The position numbers were made by a program, and so were the translations under genes. The notes beneath the pieces were generated by a model. The model was not told the DNA's origin, ran no database searches, and saw only the letters and a list, made by a program, of their open reading frames with translations. From positions 62,001 through 126,000 of the forward strand of contig JANRJM010000012.1 of the NCBI GenBank assembly GCA_033763975.1: a DNA stretch of 64,000 bases. Direction: 5' to 3'. This stretch comes from Planctomycetota bacterium. Lineage in GTDB: Bacteria; Planctomycetota; Phycisphaerae; Phycisphaerales; UBA1924. Each line of letters begins with the position of its first letter. Positions within the stretch are counted from its first letter, which is position 1. This document shows, piece by piece, positions 18,740-27,809 of this stretch.

Positions 18740-19999
18740 TTAAGCCGTCACACGGACCGGATGCTCGCGCGCGAGTTCTTCGCGCAGCGCACCCGCGAAC
18801 CGGTCGAAGTCGGCGTCGTCGACGTACACCTGCGACGATATCCGGACAATTCGGTAGTCTTTGGGGCCAACCCGCCACACGGGCGCCACCATGCGGTGCC
18901 GCTCGAACAGCGCGTCCTGCAGCGGGTCGTCGTAGCGCGTCGGACGCCCCGCCGCGTCGGCCGCGGGCTCCGGCAGCGGGAGCGAGGCCATGCACCCCAC
19001 CATCGACGCGGGGGCGGGCTCGTCGATGCCCAGGGCGGCGCACAGGCGCGTGCGGGCCTGCAGCAGGCGCGTGCGATTGGCGTGCATCAGCGCCGGCCAT
19101 CCGCCCGGGAGAAGCCGCCCCATCGATTCCAGCGCCTGCGGGATCGAGAGCAGCGCGCTGTAGTCGGTCGTGCCGAAGTAGTCGAAGTCGCGCAGGAAGC
19201 GGGATCGGTCGGGGCGCACCTTATGGGCGCGGCTCGAGAGCGCGAGCGGGCGGAACCGCGCCTGGCGGTCCGGGCGCACGTAGACGAAGGCCGAGCCCTT
19301 CGGAGCCGACAGCCACTTGTGCCCGCTGCCGACGTAGTACGTCGGCGCGAGCCCGCGCACGTCGACGGGCACCTGGCCGGGCGCGTGCGCGCCGTCGACC
19401 ACCACGTCCACGCCCCGCCGGTTGCACTCGTCCACGATCGCCTTGACCGGCAGCACCAGCGCGCTGCCCGACGTCACGTGGCTCACGAACACCAGGCGCG
19501 TCCGGGGGGTGATCGCCCCGCACACCGCCTCCACCACGGCCCGGGGCGTCGTGCCCGGGAACGGGATCGCGGCCTGCACGACCCGCACGCCCCGCTCCTC
19601 GCGCAGGCGGTCCAGTTCGTTCAGCAGCGACTGGTACTCGTGGTCGGTGATGACGACCTCGTCCCCCGCGCGAAGGTCGGCCGCGTGCAGGATGGTGCAC
19701 AGCGCGACGGTCGCGTTGGGCAGCAGCGCGAGGTCGGTCGGGCGGCAGTTGAGGAACGCGCCCAGCGATTCGCGCACGCCGTCGAGCAGCCCCTCGAGGT
19801 CGACCTTGAAGAACCGCACCGGGTCGCGTTCCATGCGTTCGCGGTACGCGGCCTGGGCGCGCGCGACCGGCTCGAGCAGCGCGCCGTACGACCCGTGGTT
19901 GAGGAACGTGAGCGACGGGTCCAGCAGCCAGCGGGGCGGCGTGGCGGGACGCTCGGGCGACGGGGCGTCGCTCAGGACCGTGAGGTGCGGAGGGGTCAT
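18740..19999 (-). CDS. Class V PLP-dependent enzyme (isopenicillin-N-epimerase-like), copy 1
   Basis: 419-residue fold-type I PLP enzyme of the class V aminotransferase group. The N-terminal signature FLNHGSYG, the cofactor Asp in VVVDGAHAPG and Lys228 in GSGHKW (Schiff base with PLP) are present. This branch includes isopenicillin N epimerase-like, cysteine desulfurase and C-S lyase enzymes, so substrate cannot be read directly. It lies 101 bases after the cysteine dioxygenase gene and is a paralogue of the enzyme at 20771-21997, suggesting a role on a sulfur amino acid. Start is the ATG of MTPPHLTV. Confidence 0.87.
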   Translation of the reverse strand: MTPPHLTVLSDAPSPERPATPPRWLLDPSLTFLNHGSYGALLEPVARAQAAYRERMERDPVRFFKVDLEGLLDGVRESLGAFLNCRPTDLALLPNATVALCTILHAADLRAGDEVVITDHEYQSLLNELDRLREERGVRVVQAAIPFPGTTPRAVVEAVCGAITPRTRLVFVSHVTSGSALVLPVKAIVDECNRRGVDVVVDGAHAPGQVPVDVRGLAPTYYVGSGHKWLSAPKGSAFVYVRPDRQARFRPLALSSRAHKVRPDRSRFLRDFDYFGTTDYSALLSIPQALESMGRLLPGGWPALMHANRTRLLQARTRLCAALGIDEPAPASMVGCMASLPLPEPAADAAGRPTRYDDPLQDALFERHRMVAPVWRVGPKDYRIVRISSQVYVDDADFDRFAGALREELAREHPVRVTA

Positions 20000-20100
20000 T
20001 GCGGGTGGCCCGGGGGGGTGTGGCGGACGCCGCCGGCGGCGCCGGACGAGCGTAGTGCTATCGGCATGCGCGCGGGCGCCGCCCCAGTCTCGCCCGCGCG

Positions 20101-20697
20101 CTAGCAGGGCATGTCGTCGGTCGCGTCGGCGTACTGCTCGCGGCAGGTGTCGGGCACCGGCTGCGTGAACTCGTACACGTTCATGCGCTTGATCGGGGGC
20201 GAGTAGATGTGCAGCGTGATCAGGTCTTCCCCCGGGGCCTGCATGTTGGCGACCTCGTGGATGTCCGCGTCGGCCGCGGCACAGACGTAGCCCGGACGCA
20301 TCTCGATCGTCTCCACCGGGCAGATGAGCCCGGAGGGCGTGGGCGCGAAGCGGATCTCGGTGCCCACGCCCTCGACCACGCGGAAGGCGCACGACACGCC
20401 CTTGTGGTCGTGGATCGGCGTGCGATCTCCCGAACGCCAGCAGAGCGCGAGCAGCTCGTACCACTCGGTCTTGCGGATCGTGTTGCGCTTGTACCCCTTC
20501 TGCCCGAACAGGCACGACGGCGCGATGTCGCGCCGTCCGACGTCCAGGCCCTGCAGCAGCGTCGTCAGCACGCCCAGGTCGGCACGCCCGCGGAGCGAAT
20601 CGAGATACTCCACCAGCGCCCCGAGCTTGGCGTACGTCTCCCCGCCGTGCGAACAGCGGCACATCGACGGAGCAACACCGGCGTCTGCCTGCGTCAT
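20101..20697 (-). CDS. Cysteine dioxygenase, type I
   Basis: 198-residue cupin that oxidises L-cysteine to cysteine sulfinate with O2 and Fe(II). Metal ligands His96, His98 (PIHDH) and His147 (DIHEV) are visible. Arg71 in YKRN matches the Arg that holds the cysteine carboxylate and separates this group from mercaptopropionate dioxygenases. Cys103 and Tyr165 (LHIYSPP) align with the Cys-Tyr crosslink pair of mammalian enzymes, a pair usually broken in bacteria. The start is the ATG five bases after GGGAGG, not the ATG six codons earlier. It sits between two class V PLP genes on the same strand. Confidence 0.92.
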   Translation of the reverse strand: MTQADAGVAPSMCRCSHGGETYAKLGALVEYLDSLRGRADLGVLTTLLQGLDVGRRDIAPSCLFGQKGYKRNTIRKTEWYELLALCWRSGDRTPIHDHKGVSCAFRVVEGVGTEIRFAPTPSGLICPVETIEMRPGYVCAAADADIHEVANMQAPGEDLITLHIYSPPIKRMNVYEFTQPVPDTCREQYADATDDMPC

Positions 20698-20770
20698 AGC
20701 GGCCTCCCGGCACACGGTACCACGAGCGGCGGGCCCTGCCCACCCCTTCCGGAATCCGCACGGCGCGGGG

Positions 20771-21997
20771 TCACAGTTCCCGTTCGCGGGCGAGTTCCTC
20801 GCGCACGGCGTGGGCGAGGTACTCGTACTGGGCCGCGCTGTTGTACGCCTGGGCGCTGATCCGCAGGAATCGGTCCGTCCCGCCGCCGAGCCCCCAGACC
20901 GGCACCTGGATCCCGTGCCGCCCGAGCAGGGCGTCTTGCAGGGCGTCGTGATACCGGGTGGGGCGGGCGGCGAGGCGCGCCCGGCGATCGGGATCGTGCG
21001 CCGGCAGGATGATCGTCGCGATCGACCCGATCATCGATTCCGGGGCCGGTGGCTCCACGCCCCACGCGCGGCACAGCATCGCCCGGGCCTCCAGGCACAG
21101 CGCCCGGTTCCGGGCCATGTGCACGGGCCAGTCGGCGCTGATGCGCGGGACGGCCTCGAGGGCGTCGGCGATGCAGTAGACACCCGTGTAGTCCTGCGTG
21201 CCCACGTAGTCGAACTCGGTGTGGAACACCGAGCGGTCGGCACGGGGCTTCTCCGCGTTATTGGACAGCGCCAGCGGGCGGAACCCCTCGCGTCGATCGT
21301 CCCGCACGTACAGCATCGCCGAGCCCTTGGGCGAGCAGATCCACTTGTGGCAGTTGGCGGTGTAGTACGCGGGGCGGAGCGTCCCCAGGTCGAGCGACGC
21401 CACCATGCCCGGCGCGTGGGCGCCGTCCACGAGCACGTCGACGCCGTGTTCCTGCAGCGCGGGCACCACCTGCTCCACCGGCAGCACGAGCCCGGTGGGG
21501 CTCGTGACATGGCTGACGAGCGCGAGGCGCGTGCGGGGCGTGCGGGCGCGCAGGTACGCGTCCACGACCTGCGCGGGGTCGCGGATCGGGAAGGGCACGT
21601 CGGCGAGCGTGACGCGGGCCCCGGCCTTCGCCCCGGCGTGCCGGACGGCGTTCTGGCACGCGGGGTACTCGTGCGCGTTGATCAGGATCTCGTCGCCGGG
21701 CGAGAGACGCAGGTTCGCCAGCACCGTCGCGACCCCGATCGACGCGTTGGGGATGAGCGCGAGGTCGTCCGGCCGGCAGCGGACGAACGACGCGAGGGCC
21801 GCCCGGGCGCGGTCCATCTCGCCCCAGTGGCGCTCGACAAAGAACCGGACGGGCTCGTCCTCGAGCTCGGCGCGCAGGCGGGCCTGCGCCTGCTGCACCA
21901 CGCGGGGAGTCGCGCCGAACGAGCCGTGGTTCAGAAAGACCCGCTCGGGCGAGAGCGACCAATGCTCGAACAGCGGCGAGGGGGCAGGGAGTTTCAT
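20771..21997 (-). CDS. Class V PLP-dependent enzyme (isopenicillin-N-epimerase-like), copy 2
   Basis: 408-residue paralogue of the enzyme at 18740-19999. Shared landmarks are FLNHGS, VSHVTS, DGAHAPG, HKW (Lys218, PLP Schiff base), PKGSA and the RPLALS segment, with a closely similar C-terminal domain. The stop is 73 bases before the cysteine dioxygenase gene, so the three minus-strand genes can form one operon with this one first. The substrate is unknown; cysteine sulfinate desulfination is one inference. It is divergent from the YeiH-like exporter gene. Confidence 0.87.
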   Translation of the reverse strand: MKLPAPSPLFEHWSLSPERVFLNHGSFGATPRVVQQAQARLRAELEDEPVRFFVERHWGEMDRARAALASFVRCRPDDLALIPNASIGVATVLANLRLSPGDEILINAHEYPACQNAVRHAGAKAGARVTLADVPFPIRDPAQVVDAYLRARTPRTRLALVSHVTSPTGLVLPVEQVVPALQEHGVDVLVDGAHAPGMVASLDLGTLRPAYYTANCHKWICSPKGSAMLYVRDDRREGFRPLALSNNAEKPRADRSVFHTEFDYVGTQDYTGVYCIADALEAVPRISADWPVHMARNRALCLEARAMLCRAWGVEPPAPESMIGSIATIILPAHDPDRRARLAARPTRYHDALQDALLGRHGIQVPVWGLGGGTDRFLRISAQAYNSAAQYEYLAHAVREELAREREL

Positions 21998-22136
21998 GAC
22001 GCGGGGAATCTCCGAAGCCGGGGAACCTGCGGCGACGGCGGTCGGTGGCCCTGTCCGAAGGTCCGCCGCACGTCCTCTCGCTCGGTCTGTCGCCGGGCCC
22101 GTCGCACGGGGCGCGACGCCTGTAGAGTAGCGGCCC

Positions 22137-23249
22137 GTGCCGGAACCCCCCGCAATCCCGGGCGAACGCCCCGCACCCGCGAGCACCGACCGGGCGGGCG
22201 CTGACGTTGCGAACGCCGCGCCCGTCCGCGCCGGAGCGCCGCTCGGGCCGCAGAGTTCCCCGGCACCATCGCTCGCCACGCGGATCGTGTTCATCGCGAC
22301 GCTGATCGGCGTCGCGGGCCCGTGGGGGCGCACCGACCTCGCCCTCGTCGCCGGCATCGCGCTCGCACTGCTCGGCTGGACGGCGTTCGCCCGCGAGGGC
22401 AAGATCGTCTCGAAGCACCTCATCCAGGCGTGTGTCGTGCTGCTGGGGCTGCGCCTGGACCTGGGCGAACTGGCACGCGGCGCGGCGGACGGTTTCGCGC
22501 TCGCCGTGGGCACCATCCTCGGCACGCTCGCGCTCGGGCTCGCGCTGGGACGCCTGCTCCGCAGCGGGACGCAGGTCTCGGTGCTGGTCTCGTCGGGCAC
22601 GGCGATCTGCGGCGGGTCGGCGATCGCGGCGGTCGGCTCGGCGATCGGCGCCAGTTCGTCGTCCATGGCCGTCGCGACCGGCGCCGTGTTCATCCTCAAC
22701 GCGGTCGGGCTCTGGACGCTGCCCCCGATCGGGCACGCGCTGGGCCTGAGCGAGGTGCAGTTCGGCGCGTGGGCGGGCGTAGCGCTGCACGACATCGCGT
22801 CCGTCGGCGGGGCGGCGAAGTCGTACGGCCCGGCGGCGCTCGACACCGCGAACATCGTCAAACTCACGCGCGTCGTCTGGATCTTCCCCATCGCGCTCGT
22901 CGCCGGACGCCTGCTGCGCGACGGCGCCCCGGGCAACCCCAAGTCACCCTTCCCGTGGTTCATCCTGCTGTTCGTGGCGGCGAGCGCGGTGCGGACATTC
23001 GTGCCGGCGCTCGCGTCGATCGAGTCGGAGGTCAAGAGCGTCTCGGGCGTGGGGTTCCAGGCGGCGCTCTTTTTGATCGGCGCGGGGCTCTCGCGGGCGG
23101 CGTTGCGGAGCGTCGGCTGGCGGGCGGGCGCGCAGGCCGCGGTCTTGTGGGTGATCGTTGCCGCTGCGTCGCTGGGCGCGGTGGTGTGGCTCTCGCCCGA
23201 CACGGACCACACGGACGAGCCGGGCGAGTCGGCGGCGACTACGCCGTGA
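22137..23249 (+). CDS. YeiH/UPF0324-family putative sulfate exporter
   Basis: 370-residue integral membrane protein with about nine to ten hydrophobic helices. The signature SSGTAICGGSAIAA (about 155-170) and HDIASVGGAAKSYG (about 220-235) identify the YeiH family, annotated as putative sulfate exporters. The GTG start begins a ~45-residue Pro/Ala-rich cytoplasmic tail not usual for the family; a later start is possible. It diverges from the PLP/cysteine-dioxygenase operon across a 139-base gap, compatible with disposal of sulfur oxyanions. Its 3' end overlaps the next gene by 11 bases. Confidence 0.85.
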   Translation: MPEPPAIPGERPAPASTDRAGADVANAAPVRAGAPLGPQSSPAPSLATRIVFIATLIGVAGPWGRTDLALVAGIALALLGWTAFAREGKIVSKHLIQACVVLLGLRLDLGELARGAADGFALAVGTILGTLALGLALGRLLRSGTQVSVLVSSGTAICGGSAIAAVGSAIGASSSSMAVATGAVFILNAVGLWTLPPIGHALGLSEVQFGAWAGVALHDIASVGGAAKSYGPAALDTANIVKLTRVVWIFPIALVAGRLLRDGAPGNPKSPFPWFILLFVAASAVRTFVPALASIESEVKSVSGVGFQAALFLIGAGLSRAALRSVGWRAGAQAAVLWVIVAAASLGAVVWLSPDTDHTDEPGESAATTP

Positions 23250-23610
23250 CGTCGAGGTTCGAGCCGGCGTGCACGCGGGCGTTCGCGGCGTGGCGGAGGG
23301 CGGCGGCGTTGGCGTCGGCCGGCCTGGTGTAGAGCGCCAGCGGGGCTTCGGGCGCTCGGGGCCCGCCCCCGAAACTCACGCCGGGCTGCACCCGGGCCGC
23401 GAGCAGCGGGGCGACTTTCTCGCGCACCGCGCGGGCGCGCCCGGCGACGGGCGCGTTCGCGAGGTCGACGGTGTCCTGCACCACCGCGGCGCGAGCGCCG
23501 ATCGAGCCGGCCGGGGCGTGCGCCTGGGGCGTGTGCGGCGACGCCGCCCGGGCCGCGGGGGCGCGGGGCGAGCCAAACGGAAGCGGGGCTGGGGTGGCGG
23601 AAGCGTCCAT
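23239..23610 (-). CDS. Small hypothetical protein
   Basis: 123 residues, Ala/Pro-rich, no signal peptide or membrane segment. It carries VQDTVDLAN near the middle and LYTRPADANAAALRHAANARVHAGSNLDV at the end in separate conserved-looking blocks, hinting at a real, mostly disordered protein. No function recognised. It is convergent with the exporter and overlaps its last 11 bases. The start is the ATG of MDASATPAP; the upstream extension is unlikely. Confidence 0.55.
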   Translation of the reverse strand: MDASATPAPLPFGSPRAPAARAASPHTPQAHAPAGSIGARAAVVQDTVDLANAPVAGRARAVREKVAPLLAARVQPGVSFGGGPRAPEAPLALYTRPADANAAALRHAANARVHAGSNLDVTA

Positions 23611-23693
23611 GCGTCGCGGGGAGACTGTAGACGCGCGTGCGCGTCTGGCAACCCGAAGCACCGGCGGAGAGACACGGGCGCGCGTGACCGGAC

Positions 23694-23715
23694 GTGCGCC
23701 GAGCGGCCGGCGCAC
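23694..23715 (-). terminator. 8-bp perfect hairpin after the EF-G-like gene
   Basis: GTGCGCCG (23694-23701) and CGGCGCAC (23708-23715) pair perfectly around a 6-base loop, 18 bases beyond the EF-G-like stop on the minus strand. No T-run follows, so terminator function is likely but not certain. Confidence 0.45.
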
Positions 23716-23733
23716 CCGATAAGCGCGGCGGGG

Positions 23734-25809
23734 CTATTCCTCGTCGTGCCGGGGCTTGTACGCCGCGACGACGGCCTGCTGCACCTGGGGGGGCGTGCGT
23801 TCGTCGTGGCTGTAGTCCATGGCGAACGACCCGGCGCCGCCGGTCATGCTCTTGAGTTCGTTGCTGTAGTTCTGCAGTTCGCCCAGCGGGGCCTGGGCCC
23901 GCACGACGCACACGTCGCCCGCGACGACCTCGCTGCTCTGGACCCTGCCCCGCTTGGTGGACAGGTGCCCGGCGATGTCGCCCATGTACCGGGCGGGGGC
24001 GCTGATCTCGAGGTTCACGTACGGCTCCATGAGCACGGGGCGAGCCTTCTGCACCGCGTCGATGAAGGCGCGCTTGCCCGCGGTCATGAACGCGATTTCC
24101 TTGCTGTCCACCGCGTGGTACTTCCCGTCGTACACCCGCACGCAGATGCCCGTCATCGGGTACCCCGCGATCGCGCCGTCGGTCAGCGTCTGGCGCACGC
24201 CCTTCTCCACCGCCGGCATGAACTGGCGCGGGATCGAGCCCCCCACCGTGTCGTCGACGAACTCGAACCCCGTCGGGTGGTCGGGCGCCAGCGGCTCGAC
24301 CCGCAGGTAGACCTCGCCGAACTGCCCGGCCCCGCCCGTCTGCTTCTTGTGCCGATGGTGTCCCTCGGCCTGCGCCGTGATGGTCTCCTTGTACGCGACC
24401 TTCGGCGTCGTCGTGACGAGCTCGATGCCCATCGCCTTGAACCGCTCGATGATCACGCGCAGGTGCAGATCGCCCAATCCCCGCATCACCGTCTGGTGCG
24501 TCGCCGCGATCCGCTCGACGTGGAAGCACGGGTCCTCGGCCATGAGTTTGTGGGCCGCGTTCGAGAACTTCGTCTCGTCCGCGTGGTTCTTGAGCTCCAC
24601 CGCCAGCCCGAACATGGGCTTGGGCAGGGGCAGCGGCCGCAGATGCACGCTGTCGAGCTCGTGGCTGTCGTGCAGCACGCTGTTGAAGCGCAGCTCGTCG
24701 ATCTTGGCCGCCGCCGCGATCGCGCCGGGCCCCACCTCGTGCACCTCCACGTGCTCCTTGCCCTGCATGAGGAACAGGTGCCCGATGCGGATCGGCTTCT
24801 TGTGGTCGTCGATGATGAGATCGGCCTTGGACTTCACGGTCCCCTGCCACACCCGGAAGACACCGATCTTGCCCAGGAACGGGTCGTTGCTCACGCGGAA
24901 GACGTGCGCCAGCACCTTCGCGTTCGGGTCGGGCTGGGCCCGCCAGTCCGCGTCCGTGCCGTCGGGCTGGCGCGTCACGAACTCGGGCGGGATCACCTCG
25001 AGCGGGCTGGGGCACAGGCTGGCGAAGACGTGCATGAGGTCGTCCACGCCCGCGCCGGTCTTCGCCGACACAAAGCAGATCGGGATGAGGTGCGCCTCCT
25101 CGAGCGCTTTCTCGAACGCGGCGTGCAGTTTCTCGGGGTCGAACTTCCCGTCGCCCACCTCCAGGTACTGCATGGTCAGCTCGTCGTCGACCTCGATGAC
25201 CTGCTCGACGATCCGCTTGTGCGCCTCGTGCACCGAGGAGAAGTCCGTCTGATCGCCCGCGCTGTCGCCCCCGTCGTGCTCGAAGACGTTGATGACCTTC
25301 GTGCCGCCCGCCGTGGGAACGTTGATCGGCAGGCAGACGCCCCCGAACGTGGCGCGGAGCTGGTCGACCAGTTCCTCCAGGCGTTCGGGCGAGGTCTCGT
25401 CGATCTTGTTCACGACGATCATCCGGGGGATGCGGCGTTCCTCCGCCACGCCCATCAGCCGGCGCATCACGCTGTCGATGCCCTTGGCGGGGTCGACGAC
25501 GACCGCGACGGTCTCGCACGCCGGGAAGCACGCGATGGCGTGCCCGATGAAATCGCCCAGGCCCGGGGTGTCGATGAGGTTCACCAGGTGCCCCTCGTAC
25601 TCGAAGTGCAGGAGCGCCGGGTGCAGCGAGTGCTTGTGATGCTTCTCCTCGTCGGTGAAGTCGCTGACCGTGTTGCCCTCGGGGATGGTGCCCAGCCGCC
25701 GGGTGGCGCCCGAGGCGAAGAGCAGGCGTTCGGCCAGGGACGTCTTGCCGCTGCCGCCCCCGCCGCACAGAACGACGTTGCGGATGTCGACCGGAGATCG
25801 GGTGGGCAT
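23734..25809 (-). CDS. Elongation factor G-like protein (EF-G paralogue)
   Basis: 691-residue translational GTPase with the five EF-G domains. The G1 loop GGGGSGKTS (about 16-24), G3 DTPG (about 80) and G4 NKID are intact; domain IV begins around KQTGGAGQFGEVYLRVEPL, and the C-terminal domain V holds EPYVNLEISAP. Residue choices (TFGG, ADLI, HHRHKKQTGGAGQ) match the FusA2-type group rather than the main translocase, so it may act in ribosome rescue, recycling or stress translation. The start is the ATG 8 bases after GGAGGA. It diverges from gltX. Confidence 0.88.
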   Translation of the reverse strand: MPTRSPVDIRNVVLCGGGGSGKTSLAERLLFASGATRRLGTIPEGNTVSDFTDEEKHHKHSLHPALLHFEYEGHLVNLIDTPGLGDFIGHAIACFPACETVAVVVDPAKGIDSVMRRLMGVAEERRIPRMIVVNKIDETSPERLEELVDQLRATFGGVCLPINVPTAGGTKVINVFEHDGGDSAGDQTDFSSVHEAHKRIVEQVIEVDDELTMQYLEVGDGKFDPEKLHAAFEKALEEAHLIPICFVSAKTGAGVDDLMHVFASLCPSPLEVIPPEFVTRQPDGTDADWRAQPDPNAKVLAHVFRVSNDPFLGKIGVFRVWQGTVKSKADLIIDDHKKPIRIGHLFLMQGKEHVEVHEVGPGAIAAAAKIDELRFNSVLHDSHELDSVHLRPLPLPKPMFGLAVELKNHADETKFSNAAHKLMAEDPCFHVERIAATHQTVMRGLGDLHLRVIIERFKAMGIELVTTTPKVAYKETITAQAEGHHRHKKQTGGAGQFGEVYLRVEPLAPDHPTGFEFVDDTVGGSIPRQFMPAVEKGVRQTLTDGAIAGYPMTGICVRVYDGKYHAVDSKEIAFMTAGKRAFIDAVQKARPVLMEPYVNLEISAPARYMGDIAGHLSTKRGRVQSSEVVAGDVCVVRAQAPLGELQNYSNELKSMTGGAGSFAMDYSHDERTPPQVQQAVVAAYKPRHDEE

Positions 25810-26040
25810 GGGATGTTCCTCCGCCGGTGGCGAGATGTGGAAGTTGCGCCCGGAGACGGCACGCCCTGCCCCGGGCCTGCGCAAGTGTAAAGGATGTGTT
25901 GCCCCGTGGCGAGATCGAAGCGTCGCGAGGGCCCGCCCGACACCGGGCAGAGCGCGAACACCGCCCCGCCGCATCGCGGGCCCGGGCGGCGGGGGGCGCA
26001 CCCGGCGCGGGCGCACCCGGCGCGAGTACGCTCCCCTCCC

Positions 26041-27789
26041 ATGAGTTCCGCACCGCCCTCCGGCGTCGTCACCCGTTTCGCCCCCAGCCCGACCGGGCAC
26101 CTGCACGTGGGCGGCGCCCGCACCGCCATGTTCTGCTGGGCGTTCGCGAAGCGCGCGGGCGGGCGGTTCATGCTCCGCATCGAGGACACCGACGCCGCCC
26201 GGTCCAGCGATGAATCCGCCCGGGGCATCATGGAAGACCTCGCCTGGCTGGGGCTGGAATGGGACGACGGCCCGGCGCTCCCGCTGCCCGACGGGCGCGT
26301 CGTCGGGGCGAACGCCCGCGCCATCGAGGGCGGGTACTTCCAGGCCCGGCGCACCGCCATCTACAACCGCGCCATCGAGCAGCTCGTGCGCGCCGGGCGC
26401 GCGTACCCGGCGTTCGAGCGGGGCGACGAGATCGAGGCCCAGCGCAAGGCCGCCGTCGCCGCCAAGCAGACCTACCGCTACGCCAGGCCCGCGGAGATCG
26501 CGTACGGCGTGTTCAACGACGCGCTCGAAGCCCGCTGGGCGAGGGCCTGCAACGGCGAGTCGCACGTCGTGCGGTTCGCGGCCCCGCACGAGGAGATCGT
26601 GGTGCACGACCAGGTGCTCGGCGACGTGCGGATCGCGCCGGGCGAGCTCGACGACTTCGTGCTGCGCAAGGGCGACGGCCTGCCCACGTACCACTTCGCG
26701 GTCGTCGTCGACGACCACGCGATGGGCGTCACGCACGTCCTGCGCGCCCAGGAGCACCTGGCGAACACGCCCCGCCACGTCGCGCTCCAGCGGGCGCTTG
26801 GCTACCCCGCGCCGGCCTACGCGCATCTGCCGCTCATCTTCAACGCCGACGGCTCGAAGATGAGCAAGCGCGACAAGGCGAAGGCGGCCCGCAAGGCCCT
26901 GAAGGACGCGCTCGCCAAGAACGCCGTCCCGTCCCTGGACGCGCTCGGCGCCGAGATCGGCGTGGACGCCGCCCTGCTGCGCGACTTCGCCGACGCGGCG
27001 AACGACGCGCTCGACATCGCCGAGCGGATCGGCAAGCGCCTGGGCGTGGCGCTCCCGGAGATCGAGGTCGCCGACTTCCGCGAGGCCGGCTACGCGCCCG
27101 AGGCCATCTGCAACTTCCTGGCGCTCCTCGGCTGGAACCCCGGGCTCAAGACGCCCGACGGGAAGGACCTCGAGAAGTTCGACCTCGCGTTCCTCGCGGC
27201 GAACTTCTCGCTGGAGCGCATCGGGCGCACGAACGCCAAGTTCGATCGCGCCAAGCTGCTGTCGTTCAACGCGACCTATCTGGCGGCGTTGCCCGACGAC
27301 GAGTTCGCCCGCCGCTGGGGCGCGTGGCTCGCCGAGTGTGATCCCGCCGCACACGCGCGGCTCGCGCGCGACCGCGTGTCGTTCGCGCTGCTGGCGCGCA
27401 CCGTGAAGCCCCGCGCCAAGACCTTCCGCGACGCCGTCGCGTCGTCACGCTTCGCGATGATCGCCGACGACGGGTACGGGTTCGACGCCGCGGCGGTCGA
27501 GAAGCACCTGAAAGCCGACGCCGCACGCGGGCTCGCGCTCGTGCGCGAGTTCCGCGAGCGTCTGGCGGCCCTGCCCGCCGCCGGCGCCCTCGAGCCCGCG
27601 GCGGTCGACGCGATCGTCCAGGCGTTGGTCGCCGAACACGGCCTGGCCAACCCCGGGCCCATCGCGCAGGCGATCCGGGTCGCGGTCGCCGGCGTGCCGG
27701 TGACGCCCGGCATCGGCGAGACGCTGGCGATTCTTGGGCGCGCCTCGGCGCTCGCGCGCCTCGACCGCTGCCTCGCGACGATCGCGTGA
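26041..27789 (+). CDS. gltX: Glutamate--tRNA ligase
   Basis: 582-residue class I aminoacyl-tRNA synthetase that charges tRNAGlu. HIGH box is PSPTGHLHVGG (about 15-25); the KMSKS box is SKMSKRDK (about 272-279). Between KMSKS and the anticodon-binding region there is an Ala/Lys-rich segment (AKAARKALKDALAKNAV) that helps explain why it is longer than the ~470 residues usual in bacteria. The start is ATG 26041 (MSSAPPSGVVTRFAPSPT), where family similarity begins. The window also has glnS, so Gln-tRNA need not be made from mischarged Glu-tRNA. Confidence 0.95.
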   Translation: MSSAPPSGVVTRFAPSPTGHLHVGGARTAMFCWAFAKRAGGRFMLRIEDTDAARSSDESARGIMEDLAWLGLEWDDGPALPLPDGRVVGANARAIEGGYFQARRTAIYNRAIEQLVRAGRAYPAFERGDEIEAQRKAAVAAKQTYRYARPAEIAYGVFNDALEARWARACNGESHVVRFAAPHEEIVVHDQVLGDVRIAPGELDDFVLRKGDGLPTYHFAVVVDDHAMGVTHVLRAQEHLANTPRHVALQRALGYPAPAYAHLPLIFNADGSKMSKRDKAKAARKALKDALAKNAVPSLDALGAEIGVDAALLRDFADAANDALDIAERIGKRLGVALPEIEVADFREAGYAPEAICNFLALLGWNPGLKTPDGKDLEKFDLAFLAANFSLERIGRTNAKFDRAKLLSFNATYLAALPDDEFARRWGAWLAECDPAAHARLARDRVSFALLARTVKPRAKTFRDAVASSRFAMIADDGYGFDAAAVEKHLKADAARGLALVREFRERLAALPAAGALEPAAVDAIVQALVAEHGLANPGPIAQAIRVAVAGVPVTPGIGETLAILGRASALARLDRCLATIA

Positions 27790-27809
27790 CCGAAGCACGA
27801 GATTCCCCC

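Noticed and set aside
18740-21997. The two class V PLP genes as an assembly duplication
   Set aside because: They are clearly diverged in sequence and length, so they are true paralogues.
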